Origin: Saccharina japonica
Taxonomy: Eukaryota > Sar > Phaeophyceae > Laminariales > Laminariaceae
Length of the DNA stretch: 64,000 nucleotides
Direction: 5' to 3'
Assembly: GCA_008828725.1 (NCBI GenBank)
Contig: MEHQ01000871.1
Coordinates: 108,501 to 172,500, forward strand
A program made the position numbers and the translations under genes. Under the pieces are notes generated by a model. That model made no database searches, was not told the DNA's origin, and was given only the letters and a program-made list of their open reading frames with translations. Positions 46,309-59,400 of the stretch are shown piece by piece. Numbering within the stretch: position 1 is the first letter of the stretch; every line of letters begins with the position of its first letter.

Positions 46309-49300
46309 GCGGCACGGGCGGGGGGGAGGGGGCTAGAATCTTCGTGGTAGCCGTTGGGGGATAGCCAATGTCAACAAAGACGCATGCCATTGTCGAGAGC
46401 GGGTGAGGGGTGGAGCGCGCTAGACACACCGACTTTGATGATGGCGGTTCAGCCGTGCAGCCTGCCTGTCCTCTCTCTCTTTTTCTGTCTACCTTTCTCT
46501 TTATCTCAGAGAGAGAAGGAAGGAGCGTATGTATGCGTTGAGGCCTTGTGCACAACTGGATCGGGTGAGGCTTCCCCAAGCGGTAGCCCTCGAGGTAGTT
46601 ACGTGCAAACATAAGTGTTGACGCTGGATTATGTCCCGGGGGGTTGTTGTTTGTGATATTCCAGGACCTCTCGTGGTGTTTTGTGGCGGACGGTCCGGAA
46701 ATAAACGCTCAGCTTGTTAACTTTTTACGTCGACGGCTGGCTGATGTGTATGCTCGTTTGAAGCCAACCCTTGAGGGGCTTCGGCTCTGGAGTACTGAAT
46801 CGTGCCAACGGCAACCGTACTGCAGAGTTATATAGGAACGCTTCCACAGGGTATATGAGGGATAGAGAAGGGGCGCCTCAAGGGCAAGGGTAGGGCCCAA
46901 AGGCGGAGGGGATGGGCCAGTAGTTTATAGGGGCGTCAATAGCACGACGGCTTGGTGAATAAGGGTCTCGTTTTCCACCTGAGATCCAGTGCTACCCCGA
47001 GATTCAAGCAGAACTGTTTACTCGAGGGATATATATATATATGATCGTAGCTTGTGACAAGTTTCCGAGCGCGGGGGAGCGGCGGTGGTGCGCTCGTAAT
47101 GTCCCAGTTGCGTATAGGGGCATAACGTACACCGGCGGTATGGCCGGCAAGCGAGGGGGGGGGGGTCAAGCGCAATAGCTGACTTTTGGCAGCACCGCAT
47201 ATTGCGACATTGATGCCAAGCACATACTGTCGGTACGCCTGCCGGTGGTATGTATGGCCTAGGGTGTGCAGTAGGGGACCGTGCGTGGCGAGTAGCAAGG
47301 TAGGGTTATCACATCATACTGTACCCTTGCCGAGCTGCCATAATGACGCTCGAGCGTTGGTAGAGTGTTGGAGACTCCTTCGCGTTGCTCTAAATAGTAA
47401 CGAAAATGTGAGTCTCATTCACGTGGTGGGAGAGAGAGAGGAGACATATGAAGAATGGTCCCAGAGACTGCTTGCGGGGAAAACGAAAATACAGCTGTTT
47501 GTATACTGCTGTCGACTATACACGGCAGGTAGCTTTGGCCCCCAAGCATTTCTGACTTACCAACTTATCAACTTATAACTCACGGGCTCCTCACCTGGTA
47601 TAGTAGGGATCTCCTTTATTTTACCATCGAAAAAAGGGCTGTCCGCGGGTCACGACCCGACCCCCGAGCGGGATCAGAAAGTGTTCAAAATCTCACGGGT
47701 CGGGTCGGGTCGGGTCGGGTCGGATCAGGAGGTTTTCACGGTTGTGTCATTTTTATATTTATTTTTCATTCAAAATAGCACCGGCGCCGGGCTGCAATTA
47801 CCCCATCGTGCTCCATATTATTGCTTTTGGTAAAATGCGTACACCGATCTGGGCGGTCCCTCGATATAGTACGTATGAGGCAATATTACTATTCTGGCAG
47901 TGCAGTAGAGGGGGGATGGTACCTTTGGCCCCCGGTATGTCTGGTGTGATATGACTGGGTGAGACACAGAGTATCCCCTTGCAGGTTTGTCTATTAAGCA
48001 TCCTTGGTGTTACTCACTTTCCGTAGAGTCAAGCGTAGAAGAGAAGCAGCTTATATTAATCCCCGAGCCAGATGACATCTGCTTCGGGATGGGCTTCAAG
48101 TATGGCCCACAGATATTATAAATACCCCGAATACCGAATACGAATGCCATCCAAGTTATACGAAAACGGACCAATTACCTATGCAGAGGTAATTACCGGC
48201 CTTCCTAGCCCATACCATTACACTGGCTTGTGAATGACGGGCTCCTGACCTTGACAACTACCCATTATACCTGGTATATTTGGAATCTCCTTTATTTTAC
48301 TATTAATCATATTGGCATAGTAATACTACTGTAGTATATAATCAGAACCCACGATGAACCCAAAAACGATGTATCCCGCTATTTTTCTACACAATATATG
48401 GTTCTGATTACTATGTCTCCCTGCACCATAGGCTGTATTCGTTTATGGTTAACCCATAACAGTCGATTTTCGTACTCCGAGTACTGAGAGTATTAGAGTA
48501 CTGGTGGCCTAAATACTCGGAGTACTTGGAGCATGAGCAGTACCGAAGGCCCAAATACTCCGAGTACTCGGAGTATGAGCAGTAATTATCCTCGAGTACA
48601 CGCAGTATCCGGAGTACACACATCTAAAATACTCGGAGTACTCCGAGTATCGAGAGTATTGAACACCGAAACACTGCGAGTACATAGTACCTGGAGTATT
48701 TTTTCTCTAAAATACTCTAATTATACTCCCAGGTAATGGGAGCATCTGTGAATTCTGAAATGCTATAAAAGCCAGTCACATGCTCCCAGACACTGGGAGT
48801 AATGACGGCCGGGTCTTTAAAATGATGCAAAGATGCTCCTGATATACTTCACACTCCGAGTATACTCCGAGTATCGAGTACATTTCGTACTCCGAGTACT
48901 AAGAGTATTAGAGTACTGGCGGCCTGAATACTCGGAGTACTTGGAGTATTAGCAGTACTGAAGGCCCAAATACTCCGAGTGCAAGGAGTACCCTCAGTAT
49001 TGGACCCCGAAATACTGCGAAATATTCACAGTACAAGCAGTATCGAGAGTATTCATACCCGTAATACTCCGAGTACGAGCAGTATCTCAGAGTACATAAA
49101 GCCCAAATACTGAGAGTACCTGAAGTACCTGAAGTACCTGAAGTACCTGAAGTACCTGAAGTACCTGAAGTATTTTATCTCCAGTACTCCTTACTGTACT
49201 CCAAGGTACTCGGAGCATCTGTGCAACACTGCTTGCTGAGGACTCAAGATGTCTGGGATATCATGTTTTACACGCAGCAAGTCGTCTGGTCGACTCTGTA

Positions 49301-49749
49301 TTCATGGCATCTTTGGTACCATGTGGTATCTTGTTTTAAACGCAGGAAGTCGTCTGATCGGCTCTACCAGGCATCTTTGACACTAACAGCAGATATGTCC
49401 GGAAATGTAAGGAACGTTTTAATATTCACCTAAATTGACAAACGGTCCTTAAATTTCCGGACAGAGTGTATGTGGTGCAATCGCGATTTCTTCCGAGTAC
49501 GCAACAACAATAACAATAGGCAAGGTCGAACGTTACGGGCGTTGAGCTCTCCAATACTCAGCCATGTTCAAACGGCATATAGTACTGCGACACGAAGCAA
49601 AACACCAGGGGCAGCATCTACCCTTGCTCGGCATCGGCATACAGCTACGTTGTACACTCGTACTCGTAGTACTGCTGCAATACCATATGGTCACCATCAT
49701 GTCCCTGCCCAGATACACGAATACACGCGTAGTGCAAAACCATGAAGCA
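46309..49749. other. Spacer between tandem genes A and B
   Basis: The first part (to at least 46400) still belongs to the duplicated unit and continues at the right window edge. The rest has a (GGGTC)n run at 47697-47727, C/G runs and the palindromic array at 48470. An open frame at 46663-46835 follows an acceptor-like TATTCCAG but cannot be joined in frame to exon 10. I call no gene here. Confidence 0.55.
48470..49215. repeat. Palindromic array of CTCCGAGTACTCGGAGTA type
   Basis: ACTCCGAGTACT and AGTACTCGGAGTA units, with weaker variants, fill about 750 bp. It includes a perfect run of ACCTGAAGT units at 49120-49165. Because the unit is self-complementary, multiple hairpins are possible. 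No coding potential is evident. Confidence 0.85.
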
Positions 49750-51156
49750 ACTCCAAGAGAAACGCAAACAACATGGCACTCTCGCTGCATATGTCCAAGG
49801 GAAGCGCCCTCAACAAACCCAAGACATTTCCAAGGCACAGGCAAGGCACTGCCCTGGGCATGAACAAGTGCTCCCTAACATCCCACACCCCAAAAGGGCT
49901 GAGGCCTCAAACTGGGTTGCTTCATCGTAGCTCTAAGCTCGAAGTGCGGCGAAATTAGCAACGAAAAACACGCCCCTTTATCTCTACGTGCGCGGTTTTG
50001 GCGGTTTCATGTTTTTGTTGATTCTGTTTTTTAGAGATAAGTCGTCATCGTCGTCGTGTCATGTCGTCATGCTTTTCGACTTCCGAAATCGCAACATCAC
50101 AACTCTTTGTCGACCGAACTGTCGGCAAGGGCAGGCTGGGCGGTTCCATCCAGAGCAAACGACTGGAGAGCCCTGCGGGTGACAAAAGGTTTGGGGTCAT
50201 CGCCAGAAGCGACGACATCACGAGAGCAGATGCGGAGAGGTGCGCAACGTGGTCGAAACTCAAAGTCGTCGTGTCACCGAATGTCTCGTTGGAAAACGAT
50301 ACAGGTACCAGGTGTCGAAGGTGTAAGTACGAGTAGTAGCAGAGAGTTGTGGACGTTGTTGCACGGACTGGCTGTAGCGATCAATACTGAAAGCATCGAA
50401 TGACCGCAGTACGCGGGGGCATCGTATACCCTTGGGCACAGCCGAAACGGCGTCGTAGGGGGTACGTTTTATCATGCGGCTTCGCGCCGCACGCGTTACA
50501 AGAACCTACGAGCACTGTCCAAGTTTCGCTGCGAGGGGCCTTCGATGTTATTATTTTTGGGCCACACCAGACTGCCGCATTTTGATCATGTTTACAGTAC
50601 GTACCAGACGTTTCCTGTATTCTTCAACGGTATCATCGTATGAGAACGTTCTTGGACACATACCATAGCGGCGGTGTGCAGCCAGCTTGCTGCGAATAAC
50701 TACGTAAACACGCGCGATGTTGAGCACGACGACCAAAAGACTGACGGACACCTTGATGTTGGAATGCCATCCTGGAGTCGTGGTATTGTCTGCGGGTTTC
50801 TATCATACGTCGACCCAAACTCATTGCATTGGAAGTGCGACTATATTCCGGTTTCAATTCGATGATGTATATACATGATCCGAGCATCGTTCGAAAACCA
50901 GGTTTCAGCCAGCACCTTTTCTCCTGCAAGACATATTCCAGCGTTTTTACGTATGCGTCTGACGTATATATGCACAACAATGACGAACGACATCCATCAC
51001 CATTTTCTTGAAGTAGGAAAATACTGACACTTGCTCCGTTCTCTTCCACCTGACTCGTATATATCCGTGCTCATATCCGTCGACCCCGATCGCCTTCCAA
51101 ATTTTCTTTGCGGTTATTCGTAGCGTGGTGGCGTACACCTAGTTGAGCGACCGAGG
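49750..51156 (+). other. 5' flank of tandem gene B (duplicated block)
   Basis: This matches 33330-34723 from about CAAACAACATG onward and contains the same conserved stretches, so the duplication includes the upstream region. The divergent neighbour MUTYH is not duplicated. The open frame 50088-50336 is longer than in copy A; its coding status is unresolved. Confidence 0.6.
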
Positions 51157-51699
51157 ATGCCGCAAGAAACGGGGGCGGAAGAGCCGAGCTCTGTGGCCAA
51201 GCAGGTGCCTCCCATCTCGCTATCATCGTCGCAAATGCGGGTACTGCTGAACGCGCTCATGCGCACGCCCGTGGGCGTGGTGCAGCAGGTTGGCTTCCTC
51301 CTTGTGCTGTTTGTAGCACTCGTGGAATCGAGTCTGTCCGACAGCAGCGCCCCCTCCATCGCTCTGACTGCGCCTCGTGCCGCCGTTGCGGGTGCTCGTC
51401 ATGGCAACGTCGCTGCTGTCACCAACCAAGAGAAGCAGTGGGCGGCCAAAGTCATAGCGTTCGCTAAGGCGAAGCGAGCGAGGGGGGGGTGCCTCATCGG
51501 ACAGGGGGGCGGTGGTAAGGTTGGGATGAGGGGTGTACCAAACGTCAATGTGGATAGCCTTCGACGCTGGGCTGTGCAGAGTAACCGCAAGGTGCCAGGC
51601 CTCTTGCGTCTTCTCCAGGCGACCCCGGAAATCGGGATCGCCGATGCTCTTCTCGTGCAGTACCACGCGGAGAAAATCTCACCTCGCGAGGCGGGCAAG
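51157..51699 (+). CDS. Gene B exon 1
   Basis: The ATG follows the same in-frame TAG as in gene A. It ends PREAGK at AAG|GTGAAT and is close to 34724-35266 throughout. It keeps the hydrophobic segment (VGVVQQVGFLLVLFVALV). Confidence 0.75.
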
Positions 51700-53421
51700 G
51701 TGAATGAAAATTGCACCTGCAGTGTGTCACGGGGCAGGGTGCTGATTCAGTAAGCGAGTTGCCATACGGTACGTACTGTACCTGGTGCTAAGAAACACGC
51801 CCTCGAAGCATGGGATATATAAGCACAACAGAAACACAAGTATGAATCAGTCCCGTTTCTCGATTATTTACGCCGAACTGTAGAATAATAAGTTGGTTGC
51901 AGGGGGGTTATGTCATATAGCGTTTGGAGTAAAAACAAGCTTCGTGACGAAAAAATGAGGTTTCTGTTAGTGGGGTTGGCATGACCATGGTGAAAACAGC
52001 TTTTCTTGGGCTTAGTGACACCAAGAGGTTACCCGTATCGTGATACCCAATGTATCTGTCGTTAGTTCGAGAAATACAGTAGTACTGTAAAACATGTTCG
52101 GTCGATTCGTATGTGAGAAAATCCTCATAGGCCATGCCGTAAGAAGTTATCCGTCGGGGCGAGGTGGGTAAGAGGGGTGTTCGACTGTGGAAGTAGCACC
52201 TTTTTCGTAGTGAGCATGGAGCAATCACGTGCGTTTACACTATACATACTGAACCTTCCTTCCGTATACTGGTAACGCTCCTAGATGTATATGTATGCAT
52301 TGTTTTGTGTTACGAGTAGTCTCCAGATACCAAGAAGGAATTATGCCTCTACCCTTTGTACGTATGTGTACCCGTGGGAACGTTTTTTTCGGAATATTGT
52401 ACCAGTCAGTGTACTGTATAGTTTTAGCCACCCCCTCTCCCGGTGATAAACTCCTGATGATGTCGGCGTTCCTCATTTTTTCCGTCTACATGTGACAGGC
52501 TCTCGCAGCAGCCGCTCGAGTCCTGGCGCACATCACTGCCACCACGGAGGGAACGCTTCGGAGACCGCGACAGGCAGCCATCGCCATACAGGCCTTCTGG
52601 CGCACGGGCCGCTCGGTAAGAAGCCAGTGGGGACACGAGCAACGGTTTATCGAAGTCGACCCGTCAGTGCTTGCAGCCGTCCGTCTACAGGCCTTGGCGC
52701 GAGGAGTCATCGCCCGCCACGAAGCTCAGGCCGCGAAAGAAGCATCCGCTAGTACTCGTCGTGCATCAGAGGCGTGGGGGGCGGCTGCTGCAGCTGAACG
52801 AGAGAAAGGACGCAGCGCAGATGTCCGTCGAGCAGTCGAAGCTGTCATCACGACGGCCACCGAGGTCCAGGGATACGACTGGGGAATGCCACTGGGGTGG
52901 AGAGATGAAGCCCTCCGACGTTCTACCAGTGCTGTTGGCATCCAGTCCGCGACCGAGACAGCGTCTGCGTTTGGCCCTCGAAGGAACATGTGGTACTGTG
53001 GACAGTCGGCGATGGGCGGGGAGGGTCTGTGCGGCAGCATGAAGACGAAGGAGGTGCCAGCGTCGAAGATGGCCGTGGCGAACCTGATGGCACAGCAGCA
53101 CAAGTGAGGACTAAAAAAACATCAATTATCTCGCCGTTTTTTTCCAACCATGCCCTGAGTAACAAAGGAATTTCTCTTTCCGGACTTTTTTGTTTTACGA
53201 TATCGTTTTATTAATAGTGGCATCCTTAAGATTGTTCTTTCGGTAGGATTCCAAACGGCCAACTATCAAGATATTTTTTCCAGAAACCTCAGAAAAACAC
53301 ATTATAAACACCATCGGTTTCGTTTTTTTGACGCGGAAAATTATTGTGATGAGCTACTACAGGACTACTGCTACTACCACTGCTACTACTACTACTGCTA
53401 CTACTACTACTACTACTACTG

Positions 53422-53453
<32 letters not shown>

Positions 53454-56400
53454 GCTACTACTACTACTACTGCTACTACTGCTACTACTACTACTACTAC
53501 TACTACTGCTGCTGCTACTACTACTACTACTACTACTACTACTAAATACTACTGCCGGAGTCCTTCGAGAAGGACCTGTTTTTTTCGTGGGTGCTGTCAA
53601 ATGTTATACTAAAACTACCAAGACATCGATTCAAAAGCCGTTTTTTTCGAACGATGCCCCGAGTAAAAACGAAAGTTTGCTTTACTGGCTTTTGTTTGTT
53701 TTATGTGTTTGTCGCTGTAGTGGTATCCTTAAGTTTTTAAACTCAGTCGGGATTCCAAATGGTCAAACATCAAGATGTTTTTTGCCAAACACTCAGAAAA
53801 CACATTCTAGGCACCATATTCATTTTTTTTGTCGCGGATAATTATTTGTGATACGCGATACGTACTTTTTTTCTCTTTTTTTCGTTTTTCTTGTCAGGTA
53901 GGGGAAAAAAACGGGAACAAAACAACTCCGTCCAGAATATATGTTTTACACCTAAGGCTGTTTCTTATGGAAGTTCGATTTGTTTTAGTTCGACTTGTTT
54001 TTTTCGCCATGTATTATGTTTTTGGCCCGGATCGCCGTCGAAAGGGTCGTGCGCTTCTCGGAATGCATTCTTGTACCATCCCACAGGTACCCAACGAAAA
54101 AACCCTCTTCTCCACCGAAGCAGTTTGAAATATCTAGCATTTTCACAAATCGAACAATAGACATCAAATACAATTTGAAGGTACTTTCCAGTCAGAAATT
54201 ACGGAAAATTTGAATAGTTTGTGCTCCTTGAATGTTATTTGTTGGGTATTATTGGAAATGCCACAATCCTCAAGAACTTGAAAATGCTTCGATGGAGAAG
54301 CGGGTTTTTGCGTTGGATACCTCTGAGATGTTGGGCGCACTCATCCCGAGAAGCGCACGGCCGATTAGCCCGCGTTCCCGGTCAAAAACATCAATAATGG
54401 GCTGAAAAAAAACAAATCGAACTGAAACAGATCGAACTTCCAGAAGAAACAGCCTAAGCAATGTGTTTGATGACCGCCCGGAAAAACAAACGGAAAACAA
54501 AAATTTAATTTGTCCAGAATAGAGATTTTGCACCAAAACAAGATGTATGATGATAGTATAGCCTATTACATCAATTCTCCTCGACGAACAAAAACGAATA
54601 TGTATGGTGTGTAGAACGGGATTTCCTGAGCTTTCGGGGGGGAAAGTATCTCGATTATTGGCCACTTTAAATCCTTGCCGAAAAGGCAAACGTTAGCATA
54701 CCACTAAAGCAACACAAGAGATAAAAGAGGTTAAAACAATCGTCGGAGAATCGAATTTCCAGTTTTACTCAAGACATCGTTGGAAAAAGACGGCGGGTGA
54801 ATTGTTGCCTTGGGTGGTAATTTCAGTGTAACTACCGACAGCATCTACACAACCTCTTGCCTCTTGCCATTATCAATCCTCAGGTTTCATTGCTACGGTG
54901 CCGCGTTGCCGTGGTGCGCTTGCATTTGTTGAGCCTGCATCACGCCCCTCTCGGTACTATCACCCATTTAGTGCCATCACGCCCGCTCACGGCATTCTTG
55001 AACACATACATACTTGTACCTCGCAGGTCTTTGCACACGAGGTCTCTCATCGCAGAAGGGAGCTACACGGTCTGGAATGCATCAACGAGCGGAGGGGAAA
55101 ACATCAACCACCTCTCGGCCCCCACGCCGGAGATCCCTCCGACATCGGACAGCACTGCGTCACCCAACCGCTCGACCCATGACGACGACCGCCCATCGAC
55201 GTTGCCTTGTGCTGAACAGCTCGGCTCTCAGTCGGCACCGTCCACACACGGCGCCGGAGAACACGTTAACGCGACCACTTCCTCCGCACAGCTCTGGTCA
55301 GAAGGGCGCAGCCACGACGACATGGCCGACCCACCGGACCACGACCGCCCCGTTCGCCTCCCGATCGACGAGCCTGAACTCCACTTCGCTCCGGTTCCAA
55401 TCGTGTTTGACTTAGCACCGGACGCAGCACCCACGGCAGGAGCACCAGTCGACCGGGACGGACCCGTGGGGGGCAGTGTCCCGTTGCTGCCGACTAACGA
55501 AGAACCAGGTGCGGCATTGAATCGGGCAACCGAGTGGCCATTCAGTACAGTAAGGGCCATTCGTATCGGAGTCATGGATTTCCAACATTTTCCAAACAAA
55601 AAAATCGCGCAAATTTTCTGGGTTTCCATATTTTCCATTTTTTTCCCCATTTGTTGGAACACGAAGTCTTCCAATCATGTTGCCAAAAAATGAAAACATT
55701 TTCTCTTTTTCCTCTTTTCCCTCCTTTTTTGGAAAAACAATATTGGAAATTATTAGAAATTATGGAAAAAAGTTGTTCGATTACAATGACCTTAGCATAA
55801 ACAAACAAACGTATGCTATAATAGATAGGGGTAGCACCCACATTGTATATGTTATCTTGATTATAGTATAGGAAGTCTATGTCTCACCCCAAAAACACAA
55901 ATTTATCTTGATTATAGTTTAGGAACTCTTATGTCTCACCTCACCCCAAAAACACAAATTTATCTTGATTATAGTATAGGATCTCTATGCCTCACCCCAA
56001 AACAAAATTTATCTTGATTATAGTATAGGAGCTCTATGAGCTAAAAACTGTGCAACCAGATGAACTGTCTAATACAGCCTTCTGTGTAGGTATACCACGA
56101 AAAGTGTTGTAAAAAAACACTACTCTGTAGACCTAATGGTACTCCACTAAACAGACAATACTACAGTAAGTATCGGGTTAAGGAGCCCGATCAATCAGTC
56201 AGAAGTGCTTTGGCGAAAAAAAAAAGGCTATTATAGTACCCTTATCGTAGCACGCGTTAGCCCCGTCTAAATCGACGGTGGAAGAATCTGAGGTCGTGGA
56301 TGACGATTATCAAAGCCGAGCAAGGCCACAAACCACCCCCAAGATGTGATAGAACCTCTCGCCATTGCAGGAGGGGCCGGAAAAACAGTTACTCAGCATG

Positions 56401-59400
56401 AGCGTCTCGGGAGAGAGAAAAGTGTGTGCTTGTGATGAACTATTTGCTGCAATATACGAGGGAAAAAAGCGCGTGCGTCATGTCGCAGAAAATACGAAAA
56501 TACAGCTTCTACGTAAATTAATAACACTCGAATGCTTCACACGTAAGGAAATATATCAACCATCTATGAGATGCGGTGCAGTATCTGTAAACAGATCAAA
56601 TTAAAAAACACGTTTTAGATCATTCAGATTATATGGCTCCCACCCGGCAACGTGTGGCAGATCATACAGATCATACAGATCATACAGATCATACAGATCA
56701 TACAGATCATGAGCTGGGAATGATCTATGTGATCTATACCATCTGCGCGAAGTGTGGAATGTTAATGTTTGCAACGGTAGTGAGCCGGGGGTACTATTAG
56801 TAGGGGGTACGTATTATAGCAGTACGTGGGAAAAGGAAAAACACACCCAACCCAAACATAGTTGATAACCATACCACCACCCACATGTTGATCTGATGTC
56901 CAAGTTACCTCCGCCCCCAACACCTCACGGTGCTTCGCGCTTTGTGCAAGCAAGCCATGTCTGTCTAGTCGGTGAAAACCCCCCGTCCCCCGTCCCGGCC
57001 AAACAAACCAGTTCACGACCAAGAAGTTCCTCAGGAGGGACCACCTTCACCCCACCAGAGTGTTGCGGACGGCGACAGCAGCCAAGGGTCACCTCGGTCT
57101 TCTTCGGGCGGCGAGGCCGTGCTCCTCGAGAGCGACATCGACGACAGCGACCTCATCGACGGGTCACTGTCGGCAGGTACCATCGACACTGGTCGTACGG
57201 CGGACGACGACGACAGCGGACAAGGGTCTCCTCGGTCATCTTCTGTTGGCGGGGCCGTGCTCCGCGAGAGCGACATCGAGAACATCGACCTCATCGACGG
57301 CACTTCGTCGGCGGCAGAGTCATTAATCGAAGTCAGGAGACCGTCCACTGTGTATGACACCGATGACGCCAACGCCCGCATGTTGTGGTCTAGGGAACAA
57401 GGATCTTTTCGGTGAGTTTCGAAAAGCATCAGTCGAGACTTTGTCGTGGCCGCCAAGATGTGCACCACAATCGGTTCACCTTGGGATTATGTGGATATTC
57501 GGCATGTGCGACCGATTCTCATTGTGGGAAGCAAGTGTGCAGTGCCCAATCGGCCGTCTTGGGGGCAGGCGGTAGTCGATACCAAAACAATGGCCTCGGC
57601 GTATTCCATGGCCCCTCACATGACGGGAGATGTTCTTATTACGAGTAATATAATTTTGACCAAGTCTCTCGTGATAGGGGCCTCTCGCAAGATAGCCTCG
57701 ACCGCTTTCTTACTTGATTAAACAGTTGATTATGTCTGTACTTTAGAAGAAGGAAATGAACACGGTCTCGAACCTGGAACCCTTGTGTTCACACGTCCCA
57801 ATCCCACCTGTTGCTCTACTCGTCCATTTTGTTCACATGATGAGCTTTTTTCTGTCTCTAGTAGAAGTGTCTTTTACTTCTATAGCAGACGTACTACAAC
57901 TCTAACGAAAACAAGCGAAGAAGGGATTGAACACGGTCTCGAACCCGGGACCCTTGTGTTCACACCTCTCAATCCCACATGTTTCTCTACTCGCCCATTT
58001 TGTTCACATTATGAGTTTTTTTCTTTCTATTGTACAAGCTGTTTTTTTTCTACAGTAGACGTACTACAACTCTAACGAAAAACAAGAAGGGAGTGAACAC
58101 GGCCTCGAACCCGGGACCCTCGTGTTCACACGTCCCAATCCTACCTGTTGCTCTACTCGCCCATTTTGTCCGCATGATGAGTTTTTCTTATTTATATAGT
58201 AGAAGTGTTTGTTTTATTTCTACAGTAGACGAACTACAACTCTAGCGAAAAAAAAAAGGAGAAGGAAGTGAAGACTTTCTCGAACCCAGGACCCTCGGGT
58301 TCACACGTCTTAATCCCACCTGTTGCTCTACTCGCCCATTTTGTTCACATGATCAGGTTTTTTATTTCTATAGTAGACGTATCAATATGCGACGTACATA
58401 CACCTGGTGTATTGATAGTACTACCGGACGGGGGGGCAGAGGGGGTTCTCGGGGCACGTCGTCAACGCTTTCTCTGTTTTTTTTCCCCACCAATGCACAC
58501 AAGTTGACGGCAGTTACTAATATCCTGCTACGCGAGTTCCTAGCGACAGCTATACTATCTTATATGTACTGACCATTTTGATTGGATATTAATATCCGAG
58601 CAATGCTTATAATTTGGGACATAGCGGTCCGTATTATTGGCGACTTCCACTTTGCATCAATTATGTACCACAATAACCCACTTGGGTGTTCGCAAACGAG
58701 ACCTTCCGAAACACCACCTTATCAGAAACAAAGCGATAACCTTACTGTAGTATTGGCGCTGCAGACTGAAAATCATATCCGAATGCCAATAGATCCCTAA
58801 CGTGGGGCCGTCTATGTACGTACCTACCTGGGCACCTGCACTGCCGGTTAACTTTGATCGTCGCAGTTCTGGATTAGTACGATGTTTATGACGCATACGT
58901 GCGCCCTTCCCAATGGCGCAGAGTGTTGCACAGCCAAACTTAGATCCCGCTAACGTAATTCAACCAAGTTCATGCTCTAGCCCCACGAAACCTTCTCAGC
59001 TATTAATAGTGTTAGCACCCAAACGACCCTTCGCCCCTCGATCACAGCATCTCCGCGTTGGCGTCGTCGCTGTGGTACACCATGGACGCCCGCTCCCCCT
59101 CTTTCAAGGACCCTGCCGTCGACAAAGTCCCGAAGTTAGGACTTTGTTGATGCCAGGATCCTTCAAAGGGAGGAAGCGAGTGTCTACGGTGTATGACAGC
59201 GACGGCACCAACGCGGCAATGATGTGATCGAGGGACGACGGGTCGTTTGGGTAAGTATACTATTAATAGCTGATAAGCGTTCGTGGGGATTGGAGTTTCT
59301 CTTTCTTGCATACCTGAAAATTATGCAGCAGAAAGTATGATCGGGAAGTTACTACAACTGTTTCAAGTACACTCTGGCTGATTGATCTTTTTAACGTTCC

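Noticed and set aside
46663-46835. Extra terminal exon for gene A (DLSWCFVADGPEINAQ..)
   Set aside because: It follows a plausible acceptor, but joining from ACACCG|GTTAGG puts it in a frame with an early stop. The other copy lies outside the window, so it cannot be tested.
53289-53612. Poly-Ser (minus) and poly-Thr (plus) open frames
   Set aside because: These are translations of the (ACT)n microsatellite in an intron.
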